From Lachnospiraceae bacterium (GTDB lineage Bacteria; Bacillota; Clostridia; Lachnospirales; Lachnospiraceae), in contig JAQXGF010000143.1 in assembly GCA_029006155.1 (NCBI GenBank), positions 1 through 38,292 on the forward strand: 38,292 nucleotides of DNA, in the 5' to 3' direction. This document shows, one piece after another, positions 8,801 to 15,745 of this stretch. The stretch's first letter is position 1; each line of letters opens with the position of its first letter. The notes below the pieces were generated by a model, which saw nothing but the letters and a program-made list of their open reading frames with translations, was not told where the DNA came from and ran no database searches. The translations under genes were made by a program, and so were the position numbers.

Positions 8801-9673
8801 CCGAACCGGATTTCGACGACGGACGGCACTTACTGCACCGACAAGATTTATGTGTGCCGCCATAAAGTAGCACGTCCGCGCGTCTTCATTCCGGTATTCC
8901 CGGGCACGAACTGCGAGTATGACAGCGCGAAGGCATTTGAACGTGCAGGGGCAGATGTGGCGGTAAAGGTATTCCGCAACTTAACTGCCGAGGCGATCCG
9001 TGAGTCTGTGGATGCGTTTGAGGAGGCGATCAGCCAGGCTCAGATCATCATGTTCCCGGGCGGATTTTCCGCAGGCGATGAGCCGGATGGATCTGCAAAA
9101 TTCTTTGCGACGGCGTTCCGCAACGCGAAGCTGCAGGAGGCAGTCGAGAAGCTGCTGAATGAGCGCGACGGTCTGGCGCTTGGTATTTGCAACGGTTTCC
9201 AGGCACTGATCAAGCTCGGCCTCGTTCCAAATGGAACGATCACCGGGCAGAAGGCAGATTCCCCGACGCTGACATTTAATACGATTGGCCGCCACATCTC
9301 GAAAATGGTATACACGAAGGTCGTAAGCAACAAGTCTCCGTGGCTGGCACAGGCAAAGCTTGGCGGTGTGTATGTGAACCCGGCTTCGCACGGCGAGGGA
9401 CGGTTTGTCGCTGACCGCGCATGGCTGGAAACGTTGTTTGCGAACGGTCAGGTGGCAACACAGTACTGTGACCTGGATGGGGCGGTATGTGCAGGCGACG
9501 AGGAATGGAATGTCAATGGATCTTATCTGGCGATTGAGGGCATTACGAGTCCGGATGGCCGGGTATTCGGTAAGATGGCGCATTCAGAGCGTCGTGGAGA
9601 TTCGGTCGCGGTCAATATTTACGGCGAACAGGATCTGAAGATTTTTGAATCGGGAGTAGCATATTTTAAATAA
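5834..9673 (+). CDS. purL: Phosphoribosylformylglycinamidine synthase (single-chain, synthetase plus glutaminase)
   Basis: A 1279-residue FGAM synthase, which converts FGAR, ATP and glutamine to FGAM in de novo purine synthesis. This is the long single-chain form with fused glutaminase, of the clade II type seen in Clostridia. Synthetase motifs include DTYWSDHCRHTTF, KNETHNHPTEIEPFGGAAT and DFGAGGVSVAIGELAPG. The C-terminal class I glutaminase domain starts near RVFIPVFPGTNCEYD, has the nucleophile Cys1119 in GICNGFQ and the catalytic His/Glu in SHGEGRF. GGGAGG lies before the ATG. The stop codon overlaps the start of the next gene by one base (TAATG). No other pur genes are nearby, so purL is detached from a purine operon here. 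Confidence 0.96.
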   Translation: MSKVRRVYVEKKEAFAVAAKGLAHEISSYLGVEDVTNVRQLIRYDVENISDEVYQRACSTVFSEPPVDLLYEEQFPIAEDERAFAVEFLPGQFDQRADSAVQCVKFLKEDEEPIIRSATVYVVRGQVSDEEFEAIKNLCINPVDSRETGFTKPDTLVTEFEEPKDVITFDGFTDMDEPALKTLYTSLNLAMTFRDFQHIQHYFQNEEKRNPTMTEIRVLDTYWSDHCRHTTFSTELKDIIFDEGYYKTPIQGTYEKYLAAHKEIFKGRDDKFVCLMDLALMAMRKLKREGKLQDQEESDEINACSIVVPVEIDGKTEEWLVNFKNETHNHPTEIEPFGGAATCLGGAIRDPLSGRTYVYQAMRVTGAADPTVSVKKTLKGKLPQKKLVREAAHGYSSYGNQIGLATGYVKEIYHPNYVAKRMEIGAVMAAAPRSAVIRENSDPGDIIILLGGRTGRDGIGGATGSSKVHTEASIEVCGAEVQKGNAPTERKLQRLFRRPEVSHLIKKCNDFGAGGVSVAIGELAPGLQIYLDKVPKKYAGLDGTELAISESQERMAVVVDPKDVETFLAYADEENLEAVEVAVVTEQPRLVLIWRDKEIVNISRAFLDTNGAHQETSVEVEMPSETDKYFKREEVTDVREKWLATLADLNCCSQKGLVEMFDGSIGAGSVFMPYGGKYQLTETQAMVAKLPVLKGKCDTVTMMSYGFDPYLSSWSPYHGAVYAVLESIARIVAAGGDYSKIRFTFQEYFRRMTEDPKRWSQPFAALLGAYEAQMGFGLPSIGGKDSMSGSFNEIDVPPTLVSFAVDTAKAGDIITPELKKAGSTLVLLKIEKDAYDLPVYAQVMDLYAKIREDIQAGRIISAYALDGKGLVAALSKMAFGNGMGFEISHDVDARDLFTAGFGDIVAEVPDGMLGSLASAYTVVGKTADNGTFQYREVTLPMDEALAAWKGTLERVFKTESGLPTIGGGLDLDGNPTDGPTAVLMTAKDDPNRISTTDGTYCTDKIYVCRHKVARPRVFIPVFPGTNCEYDSAKAFERAGADVAVKVFRNLTAEAIRESVDAFEEAISQAQIIMFPGGFSAGDEPDGSAKFFATAFRNAKLQEAVEKLLNERDGLALGICNGFQALIKLGLVPNGTITGQKADSPTLTFNTIGRHISKMVYTKVVSNKSPWLAQAKLGGVYVNPASHGEGRFVADRAWLETLFANGQVATQYCDLDGAVCAGDEEWNVNGSYLAIEGITSPDGRVFGKMAHSERRGDSVAVNIYGEQDLKIFESGVAYFK

Positions 9674-12600
9674 TGAGACGGACAAAGATAAAGACGGATA
9701 ACGTCGAACAGTTAATGGAAATCGTGAGATCTCTTCAGCGTGGGGAGGAACCCACGCAGGAGAGTATCCGCAAAGAGGCGGAGCGTGTGTCAGAGACAGA
9801 CGCTCCGCTGTCTGATACGTCGGGGCATGACACCGGTTCTCGGACTTCAAAGGAGAAAGCGGGTCAGATACGCACAGGACGGACCGATACCGAAGCGGAT
9901 TGGGACGCAGAGGACGATGCGTTTGTCCAATCTCTGGAAGAGACCGACGCCCGCATCGGTGCGAGACGGGAGCGGCTTGCGGACGAGGAAGAGCAGGCGG
10001 GCGGCAGAGGACTTTCCGGCCTCTGGCAGAAGGCTGCCGGATATCTGGAAAGCCGGAGGGCGCAGCGGGAGTCTGAAGACGACGATTACGAAGACACCGA
10101 CGAAGAGGCAGCTCTTTCAGATGGGGAAGAAGCGCCGGAGACAGAGGCGGATCAGGAGTCGAAAGCAGAAGCTGACGATATGGAAATGCCGTTGGATTCA
10201 GAAGGGGAATCCGAAGGTATTTTCAAGTCGCTGGCAGCAGGCATAAAAAACAGAAAAAAACGGATTGGACGCAGACCGGAGAAGAGCGAGGTCGCGGATG
10301 ATGCAGACGATGAAATGGAAGAGGCACCGGCGGAGCAGAAGAAGCAGGCAGAGGACATGAAAGCAGAGACGGATGAAACCGCAGGCCGAAAAACAGAGCC
10401 GGCAGTATCCGAGTCCGGAGCGGAAGCAGCAAAAGAGGACGAGCCAGAGTCACAGCCTGAGACGACGCGCCCGGAAAGCTCCCGCCCGTGGAGGGGCATT
10501 CTCCCGAAAGGAAAAGGGACGCGCTATCCGGAGCATCTTTCCCATAGCACGGGATATGGGGAGTCGCGCAGTGGTCTGTTGCGACGGGATTCGATCTTAA
10601 GAGATCTGGATGATGATGACGAAGAGCCAAAGGAAGAACTGACCGTCGAGCCGGAGAGCCAGAATGTATTTGAACGGATCACCGGCAATGTCAAGGAGCT
10701 TTCGGAAGATGCAGACGCGGAGGCAACGGTATCGGAAGGGGATCAGGAAGCCTCGCAGCCTGTCATTGACGCGTCAGCAGAAGAGCCTGACAAAGAAGAC
10801 GGCGATACTTCGATTAAGATTACGAACGCGAAAAAGCGCCGGAGAAAGACGGCAGCAGAAAAAGAAGAAGAGATCCGCAAAGGCTTTGCACCGCAAAAAC
10901 GGACGGCGGCAGATGTGCTGCGGGCGGCGCGTGAGTATATGCAGGGCTGGCTGGAGGAATTAAAGGAGAAAGGGATTTCCAGACGGGAAATGGCAATGAT
11001 CGGAGCGGCAGCTTTGTTTGTCATCCTTCTGGTGGTTCTGATTTTCCGGACGGTGAGTGGCAGCATTGCCAGCCGGCGCAAGAGTGAGAATGTCACAGCC
11101 GACAGTGGGCTTCGCATTATGGTAGAGGATGAACCGGAAAACTGGTGCAGTTCCTATCCGGTGCAGATGAAACTCTCTGTGACGGATGCGACGTTGCAGT
11201 CCGTACAGGTCAATGGTGAGGACTATACGCCAGATGCGTCCGGGCTGATTACGGTTGAGGCGAATACCGATCTTCTGGAGGTAGAGGTGGCTACGGATCA
11301 GGGGACGCGCAGTGCGCGGGTCGAGATCCCGAAGTTGGACGGGGAGCCGCCGGTCGTACATGCGTCCCTTCAGAATGACCGGATTGAGCTGACCGCAGCA
11401 GATGCGCGCTCCAGCGTGCGTGCACTCTACTATGCTGTGAGCACAGAGGCAGAAGGGGATCTGGTGCCGCAGTACCAGAAATATACCGAGCCGATCAGTT
11501 ATACGGATGGTATGCTCTACCGCTTTTATGCAGAGGATGCGGCTGGCAACCGCAGCACGCCGGTCGTGACCAATATGAAGACGGCAGAGAGTCTTACGGT
11601 ATTACCGGAGACCCTTTCCCTGTATCCGGGCGAGACATCCGCGCTTACCGTAAAGGCGGAACCGGAATATGCGTTGCTGGAGAACCTGAGCTATGAGAGC
11701 CAGAATCCGGACCTGCTCTCCGTCAGTGATGGAGGAGTGGTCACGGCACTGGCAAATGGTACCGGAGCCATCCGAGTCACCGCAGACGGAGTATCTGCTG
11801 CAGTCTGCACGGTAGAGGTGGCGGATTCACAGACGGTCACGGTCAGCGCGGTCGGTGACTGTACGCTCGGGACAGATGAGAATTTTAATACGACCACGAG
11901 CTTTAACGCATATGAGGCGATGAATGGTACCTCCTACTTTTTCCAGAATGTCCGGTCGATCCTTGAGGCAGACGATGCGACCTTTGCAAACTTTGAGGGG
12001 ACGCTGACGACGGAGACCACGCGGGAATCAAAGGAATATGCATTCAAGGGGGATCCATCCTACACGCAGATTCTGACAGACGGATCCGTGGATGTCGTCA
12101 CACTGGCGAACAACCACAGCAGTGATTATGGCTCCAAGAGTCTGACTGATACGGAAGAGGCACTGGATGCGGCAGGGATTGACTACTGCATCGGAGATAA
12201 AATCGTAGTAAAAGAAGTAAACGGGATTCCGACTGCTTTTATTGGCATTTACGTTCTGAATGACGGGATGGCCCGGGAAGAGCAGGTAAAGCAGACCATT
12301 GCAGCGGCGAAGCAGCAGGGGGCAAAGTTGGTGATCATTGCGTTCCATTGGGGGACGGAAAAGGCAGCGGAGCCGGATGAGACACAGAAATCGCTGGCGC
12401 ATACGGCGATTGACTGCGGAGCGGACCTGGTTGTCGGACATCATCCGCACGTTTTACAGGCGATCGAGTACTATAAAGGGAAATACATCGCCTACAGCCT
12501 TGGCAATTTCTGCTTTGGCGGCAACAGTGCGCCGTCTGATATGGATACCATGATTTTTCAGCAGACCTTTACGATCGAAAAAGGCGAGGTGCAGTCGGAT

Positions 12601-12789
12601 GCTGCCGCGACGGTAGTGCCGTGCAGCATTTCTTCGACGGCAGGCTATAATGATTACCAGCCGACCCCGACGGAAGGGGAGGCCAGCACATCGATCATTG
12701 ACCGGCTCAATACGATGAGCGCAGACTATGGAGTGACCGTAAACAGCGACGGGACCGTGACGGCTTCCGGGACACAAGGAGAAGGATAA
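9673..12789 (+). CDS. Membrane-anchored CapA-family metallophosphatase with acidic cytoplasmic arm and Ig-like domains
   Basis: 1038 residues in four parts. Residues 1-435 are highly charged (Glu/Asp/Lys rich) and probably disordered. A single transmembrane helix spans about 440-460. Residues 475-720 are extracellular beta-rich modules, including a Big2-like repeat (641-718, SLYPGETSALTV to DGVSAAVCTVEV). The rest is a CapA/PgsA-type phosphoesterase domain with GDCTLG, ANFEGTL, LANNHSSDYG, AFHWGTE and GHHPHVLQ metal and active-site motifs. Related proteins act in poly-gamma-glutamate or cell-surface polymer export; the function here is not established. There is no own promoter; the start overlaps the purL stop, so translation is probably coupled. 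A terminator follows. The long acidic arm inside the cell is unusual for this family. Confidence 0.85.
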   Translation: MRRTKIKTDNVEQLMEIVRSLQRGEEPTQESIRKEAERVSETDAPLSDTSGHDTGSRTSKEKAGQIRTGRTDTEADWDAEDDAFVQSLEETDARIGARRERLADEEEQAGGRGLSGLWQKAAGYLESRRAQRESEDDDYEDTDEEAALSDGEEAPETEADQESKAEADDMEMPLDSEGESEGIFKSLAAGIKNRKKRIGRRPEKSEVADDADDEMEEAPAEQKKQAEDMKAETDETAGRKTEPAVSESGAEAAKEDEPESQPETTRPESSRPWRGILPKGKGTRYPEHLSHSTGYGESRSGLLRRDSILRDLDDDDEEPKEELTVEPESQNVFERITGNVKELSEDADAEATVSEGDQEASQPVIDASAEEPDKEDGDTSIKITNAKKRRRKTAAEKEEEIRKGFAPQKRTAADVLRAAREYMQGWLEELKEKGISRREMAMIGAAALFVILLVVLIFRTVSGSIASRRKSENVTADSGLRIMVEDEPENWCSSYPVQMKLSVTDATLQSVQVNGEDYTPDASGLITVEANTDLLEVEVATDQGTRSARVEIPKLDGEPPVVHASLQNDRIELTAADARSSVRALYYAVSTEAEGDLVPQYQKYTEPISYTDGMLYRFYAEDAAGNRSTPVVTNMKTAESLTVLPETLSLYPGETSALTVKAEPEYALLENLSYESQNPDLLSVSDGGVVTALANGTGAIRVTADGVSAAVCTVEVADSQTVTVSAVGDCTLGTDENFNTTTSFNAYEAMNGTSYFFQNVRSILEADDATFANFEGTLTTETTRESKEYAFKGDPSYTQILTDGSVDVVTLANNHSSDYGSKSLTDTEEALDAAGIDYCIGDKIVVKEVNGIPTAFIGIYVLNDGMAREEQVKQTIAAAKQQGAKLVIIAFHWGTEKAAEPDETQKSLAHTAIDCGADLVVGHHPHVLQAIEYYKGKYIAYSLGNFCFGGNSAPSDMDTMIFQQTFTIEKGEVQSDAAATVVPCSISSTAGYNDYQPTPTEGEASTSIIDRLNTMSADYGVTVNSDGTVTASGTQGEG

Positions 12790-12834
12790 CGGTTACGCGT
12801 GGCAGGAAGAAGTACCTGCGCGAATCAGCACGAT

Positions 12835-12880
12835 AAGAGACGAAATGTGACACAAATTGTCGCATTTTGTCTCTTTTTTT
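12835..12880 (+). terminator. Rho-independent terminator after the CapA-family gene
   Basis: A long stem runs from AAGAGAC at 12835 through GAAATGTGAC to its complement ending in GTCTCTT, with a short loop around 12853-12858, and is followed by a run of T to 12880. It ends the purL-capA transcript. Confidence 0.85.
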
Positions 12881-12939
12881 GGATCTGAAAGCGGTGCCAT
12901 TTCTGTAAAAAATAAAATGACACTTATTGAAACAATATG

Positions 12940-12968
12940 TTGAAAATGGTATGCATATGTGATACGAT
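12940..12968 (+). promoter_or_regulatory. Promoter of the transposase-derived gene
   Basis: TTGAAA (12940-12945) and TACGAT (12963-12968) have a 17 bp spacer, about 65 bases before the start codon. Confidence 0.6.
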
Positions 12969-13034
12969 AAGCGGGATGGGAAGAGACAGGCAGAACTGCC
13001 AAAGGAGGAGCTCTTCACCGGGAAGGGGAAAGGT

Positions 13035-13625
13035 ATGTCTGATATTTATTGTTATGGAATGAAGGGGAGTACGCTGCTGCTCGCAGATGAGCGCAATAAA
13101 AAGCACCTGCTGGATCTGCTTCTTAGTGCGCACAGAGCCTGCGGCTGCCCGGTATATGCGTTCTGTATTACCGATGATGCCGCATATTTTATTACAGAGG
13201 CGGAAGACATGTACACGCTGCAGCGCTTGCAGGAACATGTCATAGAGCGCTTCTGGAAGATCTATGAAGGCTTTCCGGATGCAGAAGGGACGCGGTGGCT
13301 GCATGTGCAGCGTATAGAGGCGGTCCGTTCCATGCCTGAATTTGCCAGAAGGTGCAGAGCCGTACACCGGCTTCCCTTAAGTCTTGGCTACGTCCGGCGG
13401 ATGGGAGATTACTGGTGGAGCAGCTATCAGAACTATCAGCAAGGATATCGCTGGGGTATGGTGGACTGCAGTGTGCTGCTGCAGTTTTTTTCTGCGGATC
13501 CGCAGGAGGCATTTCACCGGCTGCGGCTGCATCACGGAGTGAGAAAGATCCGGAAGAAACTTCCGTGGGAAGCATGCTCCTTTGAGGATCCTGTATATGA
13601 TAACGAAGTGCAGGCGGAGGCATGA
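13035..13625 (+). CDS. Degenerate Y1/REP-associated transposase-like protein
   Basis: A 196-residue protein whose order of motifs follows the Y1 (IS200/RAYT-like) transposase domain. The segment VYAFCITDDAAYFITEAED (residues 40-58) sits where RAYTs have the MPNHVHLLI HUH motif, but both metal-binding histidines are gone. The later segment AVHRLPLSLGYVRRMGDYWW followed by SSYQNY corresponds to the conserved YIHLNPVRAGLV...YPWSSY block. It therefore looks like a catalytically inactive, possibly domesticated derivative. I see no flanking inverted repeats or target duplication, and it has its own promoter and a good ribosome binding site (GGGAAGGGGAAAGG). What it does now is unknown; nucleic acid binding is a reasonable guess. 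The catalytic Tyr cannot be placed with confidence. Confidence 0.65.
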   Translation: MSDIYCYGMKGSTLLLADERNKKHLLDLLLSAHRACGCPVYAFCITDDAAYFITEAEDMYTLQRLQEHVIERFWKIYEGFPDAEGTRWLHVQRIEAVRSMPEFARRCRAVHRLPLSLGYVRRMGDYWWSSYQNYQQGYRWGMVDCSVLLQFFSADPQEAFHRLRLHHGVRKIRKKLPWEACSFEDPVYDNEVQAEA

Positions 13626-13662
13626 CGGAAGAACGCGTATTTCTTAAAAAACACGAAACTTT

Positions 13663-13691
13663 ATGACAAAGGAACCGAAACGTGTTAGAAT
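13663..13691 (+). promoter_or_regulatory. Promoter of the lipoprotein gene
   Basis: ATGACA (13663-13668) and TAGAAT (13686-13691) have a 17 bp spacer; the start codon is about 70 bases downstream. Confidence 0.55.
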
Positions 13692-13760
13692 AGCGGGGCA
13701 AGGAGAGAGACATGAGTAGTAAAGCGGATTTGTGACATCCGCTGGATGGAGGAGAGTGGC

Positions 13761-14396
13761 ATGATGAAGAAGAAAGTAGCTGCATTTGCGGCGCTGGCTC
13801 TTGCAGGTGTTATGATTCTTACCGCCTGCAGCTCGTCAGAGCAGGAGTCGGATCAGCAGTCCGCAGCCAAAAACGATACGATAAAAGAAGGCACAGAAGT
13901 ACAGACAGAAGAGCCGCTTCAGACCGTTTCCGGTACACAGAGCGTGAACGGTACGGCGATCAGTACGACGGATGGAAGCGGAAGCTCCTCGGATGCGACC
14001 GCTGCAGCACCTGCCCAGTCAGAGTCGGCGGCTACCGCAGCAGATGGGACACAGACGGCACAGACTTCCGGTGCGGCATCGAATACGTCGGCTACAGAAT
14101 CAGAGAGCGAGACGGAAGAAGATGACATCTGGAGTGGTACCTATGTCACAGACGACGAGACGCTGACGATTGCGATGACAGGGGATACCCAGATTTCCTT
14201 TGCTTTTGCAGAGGCCGGGATTTCCGGAGTTGCGGATGTGCGCGGCAGTCAGGCGGTATACAAAGGAGACGACCATTATGTGATCGTGTTCAATATCAAC
14301 GGGACACTCGTCGATGTATCTGTTTCGAGCGAGGAGGATTATGATGCGTCAGATTCTCCGCTGATCGGCACGTATGTAAAGGATACCGAAGAGTAG
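13761..14396 (+). CDS. Predicted lipoprotein of unknown function
   Basis: 211 residues with a classic lipoprotein signal peptide: MMKKK, a hydrophobic core, then the lipobox LTAC. The mature part begins with a long Ser/Thr/Ala/Gln/Glu-rich linker (about residues 25-120), typical of a flexible tether. A C-terminal domain of about 80 residues starts at DDIWSGTYV and ends at GTYVKDTEE; it looks like a small beta-sandwich or barrel that begins and ends with a GTYV strand. I do not recognise a family. GGAGGAG upstream supports ATG 13761 over the in-frame ATG 13746. It has its own promoter and no terminator before the next gene. Confidence 0.75.
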   Translation: MMKKKVAAFAALALAGVMILTACSSSEQESDQQSAAKNDTIKEGTEVQTEEPLQTVSGTQSVNGTAISTTDGSGSSSDATAAAPAQSESAATAADGTQTAQTSGAASNTSATESESETEEDDIWSGTYVTDDETLTIAMTGDTQISFAFAEAGISGVADVRGSQAVYKGDDHYVIVFNINGTLVDVSVSSEEDYDASDSPLIGTYVKDTEE

Positions 14397-14459
14397 TGGT
14401 CTTGTGATTTTTGAATGAAAAAAGTTTCAAATCCCTTCCGAATTTCAACGAAAATAGCG

Positions 14460-14488
14460 TTGCGCTGCGGATGGGAAAATGCTATGAT
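14460..14488 (+). promoter_or_regulatory. Candidate promoter of the PAP2-family gene
   Basis: TTGCGC (14460-14465) and TATGAT (14483-14488) have a 17 bp spacer, about 95 bases before the start codon. Confidence 0.5.
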
Positions 14489-14585
14489 GCCATGCGTGCT
14501 ATGAGCGAGTCGTGGAGCGGATCGGAAAGTCCGTTTGGAGTGCAGAAAATGCGTCCGGTGTATGGCGCTGCAATGAGGGGATAAT

Positions 14586-15275
14586 ATGAACGAGAGGATC
14601 GAGAAGATTAAAAATTGGTTTAAACGATATCCATATATGATCGCATTGCTGTATCTGGCTTTTTATCTTACGGTATTTGAGTGGCTGGAGCAGAATATCG
14701 TACCGAAGTATATTATTCATTGTAAGCTGGATGAGATGATTCCATTTTGCGAGGCGTTTATCATTCCATATGTATTCTGGTTCCCATATGTGGCAGGTAC
14801 TTTTATCTGGTTTAAACGCCGCGGATGGGAAGATTATAAGAAGCTTTGCCTGATGGTATTTTCGGGTCTCACAATCTGTCTGGTGATCTATTATGTATTT
14901 CCGACCGGACTGAATCTGCGGCTGTCGCAGAACCCGCATGAGACCGGAATTCTGTATAACATGGTCCGCTATCTGCGTGCCATCGACACACCGACGAATG
15001 TATGTCCGTCCATCCATGTGATGAATACGGTGATGATCTTCCAGGCTGTATGCAGCCTCGACCATCTGAAGCACCGGAAGCTGACGATCACTGTCCATTT
15101 TGTGATCATGGTTCTGATCTGCGCATCGACGGTACTGCTGGATCAGCACTCGGTGATCGATGTCGTCTGCGGAGCGATGATGAGCTTTGTACTGCACGGC
15201 CTCGTATATCGGGTAGAGTGGAAGGAAGCACTTGCGGCGAACCGGAAGCGCGGCGCGCAGTTCCGTCGGACGTGA
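14586..15275 (+). CDS. PAP2-superfamily membrane phosphatase/phosphotransferase
   Basis: A 229-residue integral membrane protein with about five or six hydrophobic segments. PAP2 motifs are visible: C2 as CPSIHV (residues 140-145) and C3 as LLDQHSVID (184-192), with His188 and Asp192 as the likely catalytic pair, plus a weak C1 region FPTGLNLR (105-112). The PSIH/LDQHSVID pattern is closer to the inositol-phosphorylceramide-synthase-like PAP2 subgroup than to BacA-type or PgpB enzymes. Its substrate (lipid phosphate, undecaprenyl pyrophosphate or a head-group transfer) cannot be told from sequence. AGGGGATAAT precedes the ATG at short distance. It seems to be transcribed alone, ahead of the tRNA operon. 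Confidence 0.82.
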   Translation: MNERIEKIKNWFKRYPYMIALLYLAFYLTVFEWLEQNIVPKYIIHCKLDEMIPFCEAFIIPYVFWFPYVAGTFIWFKRRGWEDYKKLCLMVFSGLTICLVIYYVFPTGLNLRLSQNPHETGILYNMVRYLRAIDTPTNVCPSIHVMNTVMIFQAVCSLDHLKHRKLTITVHFVIMVLICASTVLLDQHSVIDVVCGAMMSFVLHGLVYRVEWKEALAANRKRGAQFRRT

Positions 15276-15355
15276 GTGGCAGACCGTTTCCGGAAAGGCT
15301 TTTCAGACCGGAAAATGCCCGATAAAAAATTCTCGAAAAAATTTTCAAAATTTGC

Positions 15356-15385
15356 TTGACAATTCACTACAATTCATATTATAAT
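15356..15385 (+). promoter_or_regulatory. Strong promoter of the tRNA operon
   Basis: A consensus TTGACA (15356-15361) and a consensus TATAAT (15380-15385) have an 18 bp spacer, about 47 bases before the first tRNA. The A+T-rich sequence just upstream (15323-15352) could act as an UP element. Confidence 0.85.
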
Positions 15386-15432
15386 AGCGAAGCAAGTTGA
15401 GGAGCGGTAAAGCAAATCACACTTCGCTATAT

Positions 15433-15505
15433 GGGGTCTTAGCTCAGCTGGGAGAGCATCTGCCTTACAAGCAGAGGGTCATAGGTTCGAGCCCTATAGG
15501 CCCCA
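15433..15505 (+). tRNA. tRNA-Val (anticodon TAC)
   Basis: A 73-base cloverleaf. The acceptor stem GGGGTCT pairs with AGGCCCC, the D arm has AGCTCAGCTGGGAGAGC, the anticodon loop CTTACAA gives TAC, and the T arm has GGTTCGAGCC. The discriminator is A at 15505. CCA is not encoded. Confidence 0.95.
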
Positions 15506-15519
15506 TACCAATTAAATAT

Positions 15520-15593
15520 GGCGGAATAGCTCAGTTGGCTAGAGCATACGGTTCATACCCGTAGTGTCGAGAGTTCGAATCTCCCTTCCGCTA
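15520..15593 (+). tRNA. tRNA-Met (anticodon CAT), probably elongator
   Basis: A 74-base cloverleaf. The acceptor GGCGGAA pairs with TTCCGCT, the anticodon loop TTCATAC gives CAT, and the T arm has AGTTCGAATC. Overall resemblance is to clostridial elongator tRNA-Met; a tRNA-Ile2 that is later modified to lysidine also carries CAT and is not excluded. It lies 14 bases after tRNA-Val. CCA is not encoded. Confidence 0.9.
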
Positions 15594-15599
15594 CTGCAG

Positions 15600-15629
15600 A
15601 AGCCCGCAATTTCGATTGCGGGCTTTTTT
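15600..15629 (+). terminator. Rho-independent terminator of the tRNA operon
   Basis: The stem AAGCCCGCAAT (15600-15610) / ATTGCGGGCTT with a TTCG-type loop is followed by a T-run ending at 15629. Confidence 0.92.
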
Positions 15630-15745
15630 GGATTCTGTGGGTTTTACGGGCAACAGATACGCAGTCTGGATCATTTCTGCGTCTTTGCTGTGGGGGTGCC
15701 ACAGGGTGTAACGTTCAGGAATAGATATGGAGGAGGGAGATTTTT

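Noticed and set aside
6689-8863. Long minus-strand open frame of 724 codons opposite purL
   Set aside because: It is the antisense of strongly conserved FGAM synthase motifs, has Arg/His/Cys-rich composition typical of shadow frames in G+C-rich DNA, and no ribosome binding site.
15287-15314. Terminator after the PAP2-family gene (TTTCCGG / CCGGAAA)
   Set aside because: A 7 bp stem with a 14-base loop and no T-run; too weak to call.
15630-15745. T-box or other leucine/valine attenuator before the IlvD/Edd-family gene
   Set aside because: GGGTGCCACAGGG superficially recalls a T-box sequence, but there is no specifier stem, no terminator/antiterminator pair and the leader is too short.
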